64,000 bases of DNA from Chryseobacterium hagamense (GCF_007991455.1 NZ_BJYJ01000003.1:62001-126000), one strand, 5' to 3'. Numbered from the stretch's first letter, positions 53,961 to 63,770 are shown. A program made the numbers and translations. Notes: generated by a model not told the origin, from the sequence alone.

Positions 53961-54254
53961 ATTTACTCTGCTTTAAAGTTCTGAAGGAACGGCTTACTCT
54001 TAACTTATTTTGGATTTATAAATAATCCTCAACCGATTACTGCCGATCTGAAAGATGAGATACAATTAAATCTTATCTTTACCAGGGTCAGCTGGACTCA
54101 ATCAATTTGCAGATTCAATCATAAGAGAATATTCTTTGAATCAAATATTTCTTAGATTTAAAAGCCGGCTGACTACGGAATACCAATGGCTCAACCATTT
54201 CAATTGATTGATCCTCAGAATTCTACAGTATCAGTAAAAACTTTTAAAAGATAA

Positions 54255-54959
54255 ATGAGTGACATGAAGAATTTTTTTCTCTTTCTAAAAGGTGATCCGC
54301 AAATCACCAGGTCAGCGGGAATAAGACCCAAGTTAAAGCTCACCGCTCTGATGCTCCCTGCCATGTTTTTTGTAATCGTCATCTCCTCGCTGGTGCAGAT
54401 TTTATTGGTAAAATGGGGAATTATCGGCCAGGTAAAATCACATGGGATGATCCCCGATTATATGAAACCGATGTCGCGATTACAAATCGTCCTTGAGATT
54501 GCACTTCTCGCTCCTTTGCTGGAGGAAACAGCTTTCCGCGGATTTTTACAGAATAACTCTGCCTGGTTTAAAACAGCTGTATTTTCTTTAAGCTATCTCA
54601 TGATCTGCCGTATTGGCGGTCTTAATTTCTATGAATTGAATCCATTAACCGGCTGTATCCTTTTTGTCTCTGCTTCTTCCTATTTGATTTCAGAACGAAT
54701 AATCATCAAAATGATGTACTGTCTTAATCAGCCCTATTGCCGAGGTATTCTCATCTGGTGCAGCGCATTTGCTTTTGGCCTGTGGCATTTTTATAACTTC
54801 GATTTCAGCGGGGCAGATTTGTTGACCGTGATGATAAGCCTCCTTCCGTTCATTATAAATGGATTGATTCTTTCCTATGTTACGGTAAAAAACGGGCTTT
54901 TGTGGAGTATTTTCCTGCATGCCTCCAATAATATTTGGCCGTTGATCCTGTGGTTATAG
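54255..54959 (+). CDS. CPBP family intramembrane metalloprotease
   Basis: A 234-aa membrane protein with about six to seven helices and the CPBP (Abi/CAAX-protease-like) motifs: LLEETAFRGFL near residue 88 (EExxxR), FGLWHFYNF near 177 (FxxxH-type), and LHASNNIW near 222 (HxxxN-type). Known members cleave prenylated peptides or act in bacteriocin immunity and regulation, all within the inner membrane. The gene stands alone after a repeat-rich gap. The substrate is unknown. Confidence 0.82.
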   Translation: MSDMKNFFLFLKGDPQITRSAGIRPKLKLTALMLPAMFFVIVISSLVQILLVKWGIIGQVKSHGMIPDYMKPMSRLQIVLEIALLAPLLEETAFRGFLQNNSAWFKTAVFSLSYLMICRIGGLNFYELNPLTGCILFVSASSYLISERIIIKMMYCLNQPYCRGILIWCSAFAFGLWHFYNFDFSGADLLTVMISLLPFIINGLILSYVTVKNGLLWSIFLHASNNIWPLILWL

Positions 54960-55090
54960 CGTTAATTACAATTGCAGATGTGACTTTCAACAGGCGTCCT
55001 GCATTCCATACCCTGAAGTTATCATCTATTTCAGGATTCAGGAGTACACTATCGGTCAGTTAACGATATTCCTACAGCCCGATCATCTCA

Positions 55091-55582
55091 TTATGTAATA
55101 GTTTTCACTGATCCTAAAATTTCCCGGATTCGCTTTATCTGCTCCGGAGACAGTTCTTTTTTAGGAATCAGTATTGCAGATCAATTGTTTTGATAGATCA
55201 GAAACCACTGTTTCTTTTCAACTATTTTATAAATTTTCGGCCATAGAATTTCCATGTAGAACGATTCGCCCCCTGCCCTGATCCTGATCTCGTCTTCAGC
55301 CAGATCCATATCCAGGGTTTCTCTCAGATGATTACTTGAGTAGTAATTTCTTATAATGGTAATAAATATCACCATAGGCTGAATGACGGCAATTAAAAGC
55401 AGGGTGATATACTGATAAATTACAGGTTCCGGAAGATTTAAAATCTCTAAATGGTAAAGCGCGATCCAGAGCACCAGTAAAGACGCAAAAGAGACAAGCA
55501 ATATCATCAGCGGCTTTGTATAGGCCAGGCTAAATAATATGCTCAGATATTGCCGGATGGTTACCTTAACTTTTAATTTCAT
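55091..55582 (-). pseudogene. YcxB-like membrane protein interrupted by an in-frame TGA
   Basis: The open part (55181-55582) encodes 133 aa: two N-terminal transmembrane helices, then a YcxB-like cytoplasmic domain ending WFLIYQNN. The TGA at 55181-55183 is followed in the same frame by SAILIPKKELSPEQIKRIREILGSVKTIT and a TAA at 55091-55093. The joined protein (~163 aa) has the family's expected length and the IPKRAF-like C-terminal motif (here IPKKEL). A nonsense mutation or base error is therefore the likely cause. Function unknown. Confidence 0.65.
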
Positions 55583-55749
55583 TCGATCCTTTTTGAAATT
55601 ATTTTTTGCGATGACATTCTTCCGCTTGCAGAAGTGACGGGTTCAGAAATTCTAAGATTCCTGTTTATCTCCTGTGAAAAACCAAAACTGATTTTTAATT
55701 TAAATCCTGAATCCGCCATTTTTGCCGGCTGCTTTCAGCAGAAATTTTT

Positions 55750-56703
55750 CTATTTGTTTAATTTTTCCAGTTCGGGCAATTCACTTTTATACTTTTCAAC
55801 GTCCCAGGTCAGATTCCAGTTTTTAACATAGCCGGAAATTGGGGCCAGGCCGACTTCAGCTCTTCTCTTGTCTACATTGTCGGGATCGGCTAAAGGTAAA
55901 ACATAGAACGCTTTATTATTTGGATTGGTTCCTATCTGACTTCCATAGATTTGCTTTCTACCTTCCCGGATTTCTATTCTGTCAATTAACAAAGCAAGAG
56001 AACCCGGACTTGCATTCCCTCTTGTTACAGCTTCTTTCATCATCGGCAAATATTTTTTCTGCGTTTCCAGATCTGCATGTTGAATGACCAGGAATAAAGT
56101 ACTGTTGGCTTGTGCACCTACTTTTTCTTTACCCACCCAGCCATTTTCATCTAATATTTTTTTTACTTTCAACAGGTTGACTGAATCCGTCTGATTTGTG
56201 ATTTTCCATAGATCCTGCATTTCCTTAGATTCCGGACCGAATTTTTTTTGAATTTCATTCATTTGGATTCTGTATTTCTGATCTTCTTCAAAAATCGCCA
56301 ATAGTTCGGTCTGCAAGGGTTTGTTATAGTTTGCTTCCATTAGCTTCAACTTTTTTTCTAACTTTGCAGTGGTTTTCTCCCATTCTTTTTTTGAATGTAA
56401 ATTTTCTAAATCGGTATCAGAACTTAAGTGCTTCAGATTTGTCCAGCCGTTATCGATCGCTAAGTTCAGCCATTTAAATGCTTTTTCGGTATTTCCTGCT
56501 AAAGATGATGCGCACGCCCCGTTGTATAAGTGATTGGGATTTTTACTTTCCATTTTAAAAGCTTTGCTGTATAAATCAGCAGACATTTTATAATCTTTTG
56601 ATTCATATAACTTATCGGCTTCGTTTATTAATTTCGAATATTCCTGAGCATTAATGCCTGTGAATAAAAATAATAATACCAAAGTATAAATACTGTTTCT
56701 CAT
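55750..56703 (-). CDS. Secreted TPR/DUF6624 protein
   Basis: A 317-aa exported protein with signal peptide MRNSIYTLVLLFLFTGINAQ. Two tetratricopeptide-like repeats follow (ADKLYESKDYKMSADLYSKAFKME; HLYNGACASSLAGNTEKAFKWLNLAI). The C-terminal ~190 residues match the DUF6624 pattern (LLAIFEEDQKYR, NGWVGKEKVGAQANSTLFLVIQHAD, KYLPMMKEAV, LALLIDRIEIREGRKQIYGSQI). Such proteins are common in Bacteroidetes and their role is unknown. It is monocistronic. Confidence 0.8.
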   Translation of the reverse strand: MRNSIYTLVLLFLFTGINAQEYSKLINEADKLYESKDYKMSADLYSKAFKMESKNPNHLYNGACASSLAGNTEKAFKWLNLAIDNGWTNLKHLSSDTDLENLHSKKEWEKTTAKLEKKLKLMEANYNKPLQTELLAIFEEDQKYRIQMNEIQKKFGPESKEMQDLWKITNQTDSVNLLKVKKILDENGWVGKEKVGAQANSTLFLVIQHADLETQKKYLPMMKEAVTRGNASPGSLALLIDRIEIREGRKQIYGSQIGTNPNNKAFYVLPLADPDNVDKRRAEVGLAPISGYVKNWNLTWDVEKYKSELPELEKLNK

Positions 56704-57460
56704 TTTTCCCGGATTTAATATTTTTTTTAAAAATTTAGTTAATCAGTAAATTCGTGTTTATTTTAAATTTTCCTTTACCCTACAGTCTGCATTCAGCCGG
56801 AATGCAAAATGACAATCCTCCTGCAGCGGTTGAACAGCCATTTACACTAAAAAGATATTTCTTGCTATTATTAAGATTTTTAAGCTGATGGAAAAAAGAC
56901 AGGGATTTGCCGAATAGATTCAATTCAATAATTATTAATTCAGACTGCTGTTTTAACTCTGGAATTAATTTTTCCAACGTGCTGATAATTTCCAGGCAGC
57001 AGCTGAAATTAAAACTGAAGTTAATCCTCTTTCAGATATTGAATTTAAGACAAATTTAATTAAATATAAATTTTATTCGCCATTAAAAGCTAAAATAAGA
57101 AATATTTTCTTTAAAAAACAGATGTGGAACAGTGGATGTTATCATTTCATCCAATAAGGCAAAATCGGTGTCCGGGAAAAAATGAGGACCGGGCTTCTGA
57201 AATCCGGGAGGCTTCAGATGCATTTGTCCCATGTTCATTTTGATGGCAAATGAGCATTCAAGGCGGAGAAAAGCAAGCTACCACAACAGGAAAAAAAAGA
57301 GAAGCAACCGGTTCTTTATATCTTACCGACAGAACACAGCATTCTCCTCCTGTAAGCGAGCCTGAAAGGTTGATCTCTGCTTCCATCCGTAACTTTACAG
57401 TGAAAGAACCGACGCTCGGCAGAATGGCTTCAGATGTAAAGCTTAATTATCTTTTTAATC
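56704..57460. other. Gene-poor gap with one doubtful small ORF
   Basis: The minus-strand frame 56780-56977 (TTG start) encodes a 65-aa peptide whose tail is Gly- and Cys-rich (VNGCSTAAGGLSFCIPAECRL), but it has no ATG and no recognised family. A plus-strand frame around 57250-57483 (GSLYLTDRTQHSPPVSE...) overlaps the end of the hybrid kinase gene and looks like decay or chance. The rest is strongly AT-rich, without repeats of the MITE family. Confidence 0.3.
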
Positions 57461-60424
57461 CTACACACCGATATATTTTTTAAGTACTTCAGAAAGGTCT
57501 GCCTGACGTATCGGTTTGGGAAGGAAATCATTCATTCCGGATTCGAGACATTTTTCTTTTTCACCCAGCACATTTCCGGCGGTAACGCCAATAATCGGTA
57601 CCTGGCCGTACCCCGGCAGCATTCTGATATTTTGAGTTGCTTCAATACCGCTCATCACAGGCATCTGTACATCCATAATAATAATGGAAAATGCTTTTTT
57701 CCGGCATTCCTCCAGAGCCTGCATCCCATTGACTGCTTCCGTCAGACGTATATCCGGAGCGAGAGCCTTCATTATCCTGTTGTTCAGGAGCATATTCACC
57801 GGGTTATCATCAACCAGAAGCACTTCCAGTTCTGAAGCAAATGTATGCGGCCCTTTTCCGGGCTGATCCTGAATAATTTCAACGTTACCGTTTTCGTCTG
57901 CCATCCTGAGGATTTTGAACAGGTCATGTGATTTGATGGGTTTCAGCAGTAAATGAGCATTTTCTGTCTTCCGAAGCGAATTAATGACATCCAGTTCTTC
58001 GGAAGAAGAAGAGAGTATGATCATCGGAGCAGGCTCTTTTCGCTGGCTGAGTAGCGCTTTTATCCTATCTATTGTTTCCAGTCCTGACATGACCGGCATA
58101 TGGTAATCCATCAGGATCACATCAAAACGTTCGCCTTTCAGCAGGATTTCCAGGGCTTCCAAACCGTTGGAAGCCAGGGTAGACGTGATGTTTTTGTAGG
58201 TAAGCATGTGTTCCAGAATGATCCTGTTGGTTTCGTTATCATCTACCACCAGGGCTGTCTTAACAATCATCTCTTCCTCTTCAATCAATTCGGAGATTTC
58301 GTAAGGAACCTCAATATCGAAGAAAAATAAGGAGCCCCTTTCCTTCTCGCTGGTCAGCGACAGACGGCTTCCCATATATTCGAGAATATTGTTCGAGATC
58401 GTCAGTCCGAGTCCAGTGCCGCCATACCGTTTGCTGATGGAACTGTTTTCCTGGGTAAAGGCATCAAAAATATATTTCTGCTTCTCAGCAGGAATGCCGA
58501 TCCCCGTATCCCGTACCGAAAAGCGCAAAGCAATGGTATGGTCATCCATGCCCAATTTCTCTACTTTCAGCTCGATTTCCCCTTTTTCCGTAAATTTCAC
58601 AGCATTTCCCAGAAGATTGATCAGAATCTGTTTCAGCCGGGCTTCATCAATGAAAAGGGTTGCCGGAAGCCCCGGCTCAATATTGAGAAGAAGTTCGATA
58701 TTTTTTTTCCGGGATTGGTAAAGAATGACATTGATGACCTGGCTCAACATACCATAGACATCGCATTTATCAATCAGAAGTTCCATTTTCCCGGATTCTA
58801 TTTTAGAAAAATCCAGGATGTCATTGATGATGCTGAGCAGGTTTTCCCCTGATTCATTGATATAATTCAGATACTGGATCTGTGTTTCATTCAGCGGTGT
58901 TCTGAGGAGCAGGTCTGAAAAACCGATCACTCCGTTCAGAGGCGTACGGATCTCATGGCTCATATTGGCCAGGAATTCGGATTTTGCCCTGTTGGCGATA
59001 TCTGCCGTCTCCTTTGCATTTTTCAGTTCTTCATTGATTTTTACGGCATTGGTAATGTTCTGTACGGAAATGATTACCCCTCCGACTTCATCTTTTGTAA
59101 GGTACCAGGGTCCGACTTTAAGGTCGTAATGCTGAATTTCCTCTCTTCCTTCCACCATCAACGTAAAATCCGCATTGGTATACAATTTTCCCAACAGTGC
59201 ATTCCTGTAAATCTCTTTTCTTTCTTCGGGTACATTCGGAGATATGGTAAATAGATTATGACCGATTAGATCGACGTCTTTCATATTGAATTCTTCCCTC
59301 CACCGGCTGCTTACCGCAACATAGTTAAGGTCTTTGTCGAACATTGCCAAAGGAATGGGAACATCAGTGGCAAAGGACTGCATCATTGCCTCCTTCCGGG
59401 TAACTTCCAGAAACATTTTCTTTAACGCATCAATGTCCTGAATGATTCCGAAAACCCTGTTGCAGAGGTCATCTTCAAATTCGGGAACCCCTTTTATCCT
59501 TACCCAGATCGTAACACCGTCATTACGCACAAGCTGAAGTTCCTCATCAAAAGAAATCCCTTGTCTTATGGCCCTGTTAAAGAGATATTTTATTCTTTCT
59601 CCGCTCTTTCCTTTGTAAAATTCCAAGGCATTTTCAAAAGTGGGCTGAAAATTATTTTGGGTTTTGTGAATTTCTCTTGTACATTGGGACCAGGACAGCT
59701 TCCGGGTCTTCAAATTGGCTTCCCAGCCTCCAACCTGGGCAACCGCACTGGTTTCCTCAAGCATTTCCTTGGTGTGAAACAGATCTTTTTCCAGCTTATC
59801 CCGGCGGATGAGGTCGGACTTCAGCTGTATATACACGAAAATAATGACCCCAACAGTGGCCACCGCTGAAAAGATGATAAATAAAACGGTCCAGTTGGAA
59901 GACTTATTCAGATTTTCATTTTTTACAGCAAGCTGGACTTCCTCGTATTTTACAAATTTCTGAACGAGCGTACGGCACTTATCCATGGCCCTCTTATTCT
60001 GCACCAGCTCCTCCGTGGTCATTAATATTCCTTTTTTACGGTTATCAATATAAGAGGCATATCCTTTCATCATCATTTCTGAAGTACGCAGCAGTTCAGC
60101 CAGGATATCAGTCTGGTGTTTATCCTTAAGATTAAGCCTGTCTTTTCCGGAAACAAGCAGCGGATATTCATTCCCGCTTTCCGTGAAAGGTTCAAGAAAA
60201 TTTTTCCGGCCGGTAAGCTGATATCCCCGATTGCCCGTTTCAGCATCCAACAGCGTATTCAGGATATCTTTTACCAGACTTATCGATTCCTTACCTTTTA
60301 AGAAACTTTCCCGGTTCTCCATCTGGTTATGGATGCTGACATAAGATGCTATAGAACTCGCAATAAGTAGGATCAAAGAAAGTACTACTCCTATCTGGAA
60401 ATTCCTTATCGTGTTTTTAGGCAT
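57461..60424 (-). CDS. Hybrid sensor histidine kinase with two receiver domains
   Basis: A 987-aa membrane hybrid kinase. Two transmembrane helices bracket a CHASE3 sensor (DAETGNRGYQLTG near residue 63). Two PAS domains follow (~225-335 and ~345-465), then HisKA with SEFLANMSHEIRTPLNG (near 490), HATPase_c (INLLGNAVKFTEKG, RDTGIGIPAE, YGGTGLGL) and two receivers (VVDDNETNR...LMDYHMPVMSG; LVDDNPVN...IMDVQMPVMSG). It lacks the AraC-type DNA-binding end of HTCS regulators, so it works by phosphorelay to a separate partner. No cognate regulator is adjacent, and the lone receiver at 10.5 kb is only a remote possibility. Confidence 0.92.
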   Translation of the reverse strand: MPKNTIRNFQIGVVLSLILLIASSIASYVSIHNQMENRESFLKGKESISLVKDILNTLLDAETGNRGYQLTGRKNFLEPFTESGNEYPLLVSGKDRLNLKDKHQTDILAELLRTSEMMMKGYASYIDNRKKGILMTTEELVQNKRAMDKCRTLVQKFVKYEEVQLAVKNENLNKSSNWTVLFIIFSAVATVGVIIFVYIQLKSDLIRRDKLEKDLFHTKEMLEETSAVAQVGGWEANLKTRKLSWSQCTREIHKTQNNFQPTFENALEFYKGKSGERIKYLFNRAIRQGISFDEELQLVRNDGVTIWVRIKGVPEFEDDLCNRVFGIIQDIDALKKMFLEVTRKEAMMQSFATDVPIPLAMFDKDLNYVAVSSRWREEFNMKDVDLIGHNLFTISPNVPEERKEIYRNALLGKLYTNADFTLMVEGREEIQHYDLKVGPWYLTKDEVGGVIISVQNITNAVKINEELKNAKETADIANRAKSEFLANMSHEIRTPLNGVIGFSDLLLRTPLNETQIQYLNYINESGENLLSIINDILDFSKIESGKMELLIDKCDVYGMLSQVINVILYQSRKKNIELLLNIEPGLPATLFIDEARLKQILINLLGNAVKFTEKGEIELKVEKLGMDDHTIALRFSVRDTGIGIPAEKQKYIFDAFTQENSSISKRYGGTGLGLTISNNILEYMGSRLSLTSEKERGSLFFFDIEVPYEISELIEEEEMIVKTALVVDDNETNRIILEHMLTYKNITSTLASNGLEALEILLKGERFDVILMDYHMPVMSGLETIDRIKALLSQRKEPAPMIILSSSSEELDVINSLRKTENAHLLLKPIKSHDLFKILRMADENGNVEIIQDQPGKGPHTFASELEVLLVDDNPVNMLLNNRIMKALAPDIRLTEAVNGMQALEECRKKAFSIIIMDVQMPVMSGIEATQNIRMLPGYGQVPIIGVTAGNVLGEKEKCLESGMNDFLPKPIRQADLSEVLKKYIGV

Positions 60425-60677
60425 TAAATAATAGTTTGGCGGGAAGATACTAAAACCAGATCAAAAAAAGAAAAACAGCTTACAGGAAAATCAAAATAAA
60501 AATCAACTTTTCATCATCAATAAAGCAGAAATCCAATACTGCCTGTACGATCAGTACAGAAGCAGAAAACAGATATAAACATGGCTGTCAACTATATACC
60601 TATCAGCTCATTGAGAGCAGGTCTGCACATTGAAAATATTATTTCTTAATTCATGTGATGTTTAACTAATAAAGTAA

Positions 60678-61043
60678 ACTTTTGCCGGCAAAAAAGAAGA
60701 TCCGAAAATACAAATAAGTCAGATACCGGTTGTCTAATACGTAAGGCTGGGCTTTTCTTCCGGTACCGGCATTTATGAAGAATATCAGATCAGTACTTTT
60801 GAATTTGCCCGGGAGTTTGCCGATGCGCTTCAGGAATACAAAAGCCTGTGCAGGGAATTCGCTTAGAATAAGTTCCATAAATATAATGAGATACATCCTG
60901 AGACTGCATTATCGCATCATGAAAGACAAGCTAGAAAAGTTCTTTCCTTCAAAGCCTGCCTGCTTTTATTACTTTCAATTCCGTTTTTCAGAAGGGTACG
61001 GAATATAACGGGATACATCACAATCATCAGGCATCATCCCTGA
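60678..61043 (+). pseudogene. Unrecognised gene with two in-frame stops
   Basis: One plus-strand frame reads as protein: FAGKKEDPKIQISQIPVV, TAA (60735-60737), YVRLGFSSGTGIYEEYQIST, FEFAREFADALQEYKSLCREFA, TAG (60864-60866), NKFHKYNEIHPETALSHHER and onward to a TGA at 61041-61043. The pieces are in the same frame with no indel between them and look like one soluble protein lacking its 5' end. I do not recognise the family. Alternatively it is chance, though charge pattern and continuity argue against that. Confidence 0.4.
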
Positions 61044-61540
61044 TACGGTTCATAATAAGCAATGGAAACCTGCGGATGAAAAGCAAACATGAACGTTTCA
61101 AACCCTTTGTTTCCGTTAATGTCTTTGCTGAGCAGATATCTGTTGTCTATTATATCAATCAGCAGCAGGTCGGGCGTATGGAAAGTAAGCCCGATCTTAT
61201 GCTTTAAGGGATCTTCCACGTTGGAGCTGATGAGATCCAGAGTAAAGTTTTCAACAGGAAAAAAAGTATTTCCGAGGACATCGGGGAGACTCCGGATTTC
61301 GCCTTTTAATTGCGAAACATAATTGGCGGCTGCCGAACTCAGTAAAAAGGGAATTTTCCCCGCGTGCGGGTTTTTAGACAGCAGTTCCCAATAATTCTTC
61401 ACCGGATTTTCAGGATCATCAAATACCTGGTGCTGAATTTTATATTCAAAGTAGGTATCCTCAAAGACATAACGGTCCCAGACCATTTCGGAAGTCCGGT
61501 CGATCACGATCCGGAATGCAAGCTTTATTTTTGCCTTCAT
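61034..61540 (-). CDS. Hypothetical protein, about 168 aa
   Basis: The preferred start is MKAKIKLAFRIVIDRTSEMV at 61540. An open frame extends 43 residues further upstream into a hydrophobic stretch and cannot be excluded. The protein is soluble and slightly acidic, with no recognised domain (YFEYKIQHQVFDDPENPVKNYW; FFPVENFTLDLISSNVED; LLLIDIIDNRYLLSKDINGNKGFETF). It lies 218 bp downstream of the pirin-like gene on the same strand. Its 3' end overlaps the decayed plus-strand gene by ten bases. Confidence 0.6.
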   Translation of the reverse strand: MKAKIKLAFRIVIDRTSEMVWDRYVFEDTYFEYKIQHQVFDDPENPVKNYWELLSKNPHAGKIPFLLSSAAANYVSQLKGEIRSLPDVLGNTFFPVENFTLDLISSNVEDPLKHKIGLTFHTPDLLLIDIIDNRYLLSKDINGNKGFETFMFAFHPQVSIAYYEPYQG

Positions 61541-61758
61541 CTTTTCAGGTTTAATAAATAAAAAACAGGGCAGCATGATGATCCTGCCCTGATTCAAAAA
61601 CAAATTAATATAAACTTCTAACAAAAAAAATATCCGGTAGGTACTCTTCGCTTTAAGAATTCCGTTCAATCCATCCTGAGAATATCGCTCCGGTTACGGT
61701 GATGATGAATATGTAAACCGGCTGTAAAGTTTAAAATTCCATTTTTTTCCGGGCTGTC

Positions 61759-62418
61759 TTATATCTCAAAAAAAAACACAAGTGCATTTTCACTTAAAGC
61801 TTCAAATTCCAGAGTTTCAATACCGTGCAGCACTATGGCATCCCGGGTTTCAAGCAGGCGGTTCTGAAATTCAAAAGCACCGTTGATCACCATTCCGAAA
61901 ATTGAGGTATCAGGATGATGAAGAGCATAGACCTGTTCCTTCCGGCCTTCATAAAGCCCGATGAAATTCGGAAATTCCAGTTTTTCCGAAACCGGAAACA
62001 GGATATTCCGCTTTCCGATACGGAGCTCTTCCGTAAAAAATGCGTTTTCCGGCCTCAGCGATTGCAGCTCGATCATCAGGAAATCACTTTTTTCGGCACT
62101 CAGATAATTCTTGATGCTCACTTTTGATTTTTTTGTTGATTTTAAAGTAAAAACATTTTCCGGACTAATAATTTTCCGGAAACCGTTGATCCGGATCTTT
62201 CCGTAAAGCGTAAGAATGATCAGTGTTGAATTTTCCGGTATTTCCCATTCTAAACCGCCATTTTCATCCAGTATGACCTCGGTAACCTTTTTCAAATGGC
62301 CGGCATGACCTTCATCACCGATGATCCGACTGACAACGGATTGATTTTCTTTTGTCCATGATCCAAAATCAGCTTTACGGATCCGGGAAGGCGTCTGAAC
62401 CAACATAATTTTAAGCAT
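61759..62418 (-). CDS. Pirin-like cupin protein
   Basis: A 219-aa bicupin protein resembling the pirin/quercetinase family, mainly its C-terminal side: KVTEVILDENGGLEWEIPENSTLIILTLYG in the first cupin, HPDTSIFGMVINGAFEFQNRLLETRDAIVLHGIETLEFEALSENALVFFFEI in the second. The usual pirin metal histidines are not obvious in the first domain. An ATG four codons in (MLVQTPSR) is also possible. It lies 87 bp downstream of the dioxygenase-like gene on the same strand, so both may form one transcript. Role unknown. Confidence 0.7.
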   Translation of the reverse strand: MLKIMLVQTPSRIRKADFGSWTKENQSVVSRIIGDEGHAGHLKKVTEVILDENGGLEWEIPENSTLIILTLYGKIRINGFRKIISPENVFTLKSTKKSKVSIKNYLSAEKSDFLMIELQSLRPENAFFTEELRIGKRNILFPVSEKLEFPNFIGLYEGRKEQVYALHHPDTSIFGMVINGAFEFQNRLLETRDAIVLHGIETLEFEALSENALVFFFEI

Positions 62419-62505
62419 TAAAAAATTAAAAAAGCGGCATCTGACACCCTCTCCATCATCCGTTGCATGGTCATCTACCGCTTCGTAAAAACTAATAACG
62501 ATCTT

Positions 62506-63237
62506 CTAAACCGATACTTTTATGGTATGAGACAACGCAAAACCTCCGCTTACGCTTCCCGAAATGCTGGACATTTCATTGGAAGTCCCGTCGCTGAAAA
62601 CATTATCATTTGAATTATAGGTATAACCGCTCATGCCTTTATACCCCGTACTTGCCGCCACCTGCACCACTGCACTGTCGTTTCCTTCAGGAAATGCGAT
62701 CTGGGTGACCAGCAGAGACTGGCCGGCCGTATTGTAAATATGAACGTGAATATGGGTAGCCCTGCCGCTGTACCAGCCCGGGAAAATAGAAGTGAATTTC
62801 ACTTTTCCCTCCGCGTCCGTGGTCTGTCTCCCCCTTAAAAAATGGACGGATGTATAATTTGCCGACTGCATACCCGTTCCTCCGTATTCCGAGTAATTCC
62901 CGTCTTTATCGCAATGCCAGATATCGACGATCGCTCCCTGTAAAGCGGCACAGCCTGCTTTTACATTCTGGACGGTAATGGCAATGGTAAAGGGAACCCC
63001 GGTCCTGTCGCTCACGATATTGGATTGAACCAGACCGGAGGGTGACTTGGTGGGAAAAGGACCTTCGGTTTCCGAATTGGTGACGGAACAGGCCGTTGAG
63101 ATGGTGTTGTCAATAGTCCCTGTAACAGAATCTGTGTCATCATCATTTCTGCAATGAATAAATATCGGGGCGGCCAAAGCCGTTACGCCGGCCAAGCCTA
63201 AGCTTTTTAAAAAGCTTTTTCTGTCAATGGTTTTCAT
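62506..63237 (-). CDS. Intradiol ring-cleavage dioxygenase-like exported protein
   Basis: A 243-aa protein with an N-terminal export signal of twin-arginine or lipoprotein character (MKTIDRKSFLKSLGLAGVTALAAPIFIHC). The intradiol-dioxygenase-like beta-sandwich follows: TEGPFPTKSPSGLVQSNI, GAIVDIWHCDKDGNYSEYGG, and the iron-ligand region FPGWYSGRATHIHVHI (Tyr plus two His). Extracytoplasmic members occur in many Bacteroidetes and their substrates are mostly unknown; catechol-type aromatics are the family default. It probably shares a transcript with the pirin-like gene downstream. Confidence 0.85.
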   Translation of the reverse strand: MKTIDRKSFLKSLGLAGVTALAAPIFIHCRNDDDTDSVTGTIDNTISTACSVTNSETEGPFPTKSPSGLVQSNIVSDRTGVPFTIAITVQNVKAGCAALQGAIVDIWHCDKDGNYSEYGGTGMQSANYTSVHFLRGRQTTDAEGKVKFTSIFPGWYSGRATHIHVHIYNTAGQSLLVTQIAFPEGNDSAVVQVAASTGYKGMSGYTYNSNDNVFSDGTSNEMSSISGSVSGGFALSHTIKVSV

Positions 63238-63381
63238 ACTTTCTCATTTTTTCTTGGATCAAAAGTATCTTTAAAATAACCGCTTGTGAAATTTATGAGG
63301 TAAACGGAAAAAATGTGTCGGTGAAATGTTTTTTAATCTCCGGATTGTTCAGAACTTAAAAATTTCCCTGAACTTATTGAA

Positions 63382-63770
63382 TGTGAATCCGACCGTATTC
63401 AATTTATCTTTAAACGGTTACTTAATTAAGAAATAAAGTCAGGATTACTTCAGTCAGAACTTTAATTGGAATTCCTTCTGGTAAAACGAATAATCGGTTT
63501 ACGCTTCTGGCCGGATTTATCCTATCCTGTAAAAGCCGTTCTTCAGGACTTTAAGACCATGTTGATTCAGCCGTATTCAACTTGAATTCACTCTTTTATA
63601 GAATTAAAAAAAGTTGAAGCCATTGACGCAGGATTCTGCATAAGAATTTTCATTAACAGAATTATTAAAGATTTAATTTGATGGTCAAGACCTTTGATCC
63701 TATTTTGACAGGATAAACTTCCTGCATCGGCAACCTCTTCCAGCCATTTAGTACTGATTTTACCCGGCTT
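63382..63770 (-). repeat. MITE-like intergenic repeats, degenerate or composite copy, reversed
   Basis: The family right end appears reversed at 63382 (TGTGAATCCGACCGTATTC). The hairpin region follows (CTTCTGGCCGGATTTATCCTATCCTG), and a second reversed right end lies at about 63571 (GCCGTATTCAACTTGAATTCAC). The left-end block (CCTGCATCGGCAACCTCTTCCAGCC) reaches the 3' end of the LytTR gene. It fills the gap between that gene and the dioxygenase-like gene and contains no ORF. Confidence 0.65.

Noticed and set aside
55181..55183. Possible programmed readthrough or selenocysteine at the YcxB-like TGA
   Set aside because: No selenocysteine-type stem or family precedent is apparent, and other genes nearby show ordinary decay, so a nonsense change is simpler.
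57461..60424. Hybrid kinase as the HTCS regulator of the pectin locus
   Set aside because: It ends in a receiver domain without a DNA-binding AraC domain, has a CHASE3/PAS rather than a periplasmic propeller sensor, and lies outside the locus.
60666..60896. 76-aa minus-strand ORF
   Set aside because: It overlaps the decayed plus-strand frame, has no domain, and its sequence looks like the complement of that frame.
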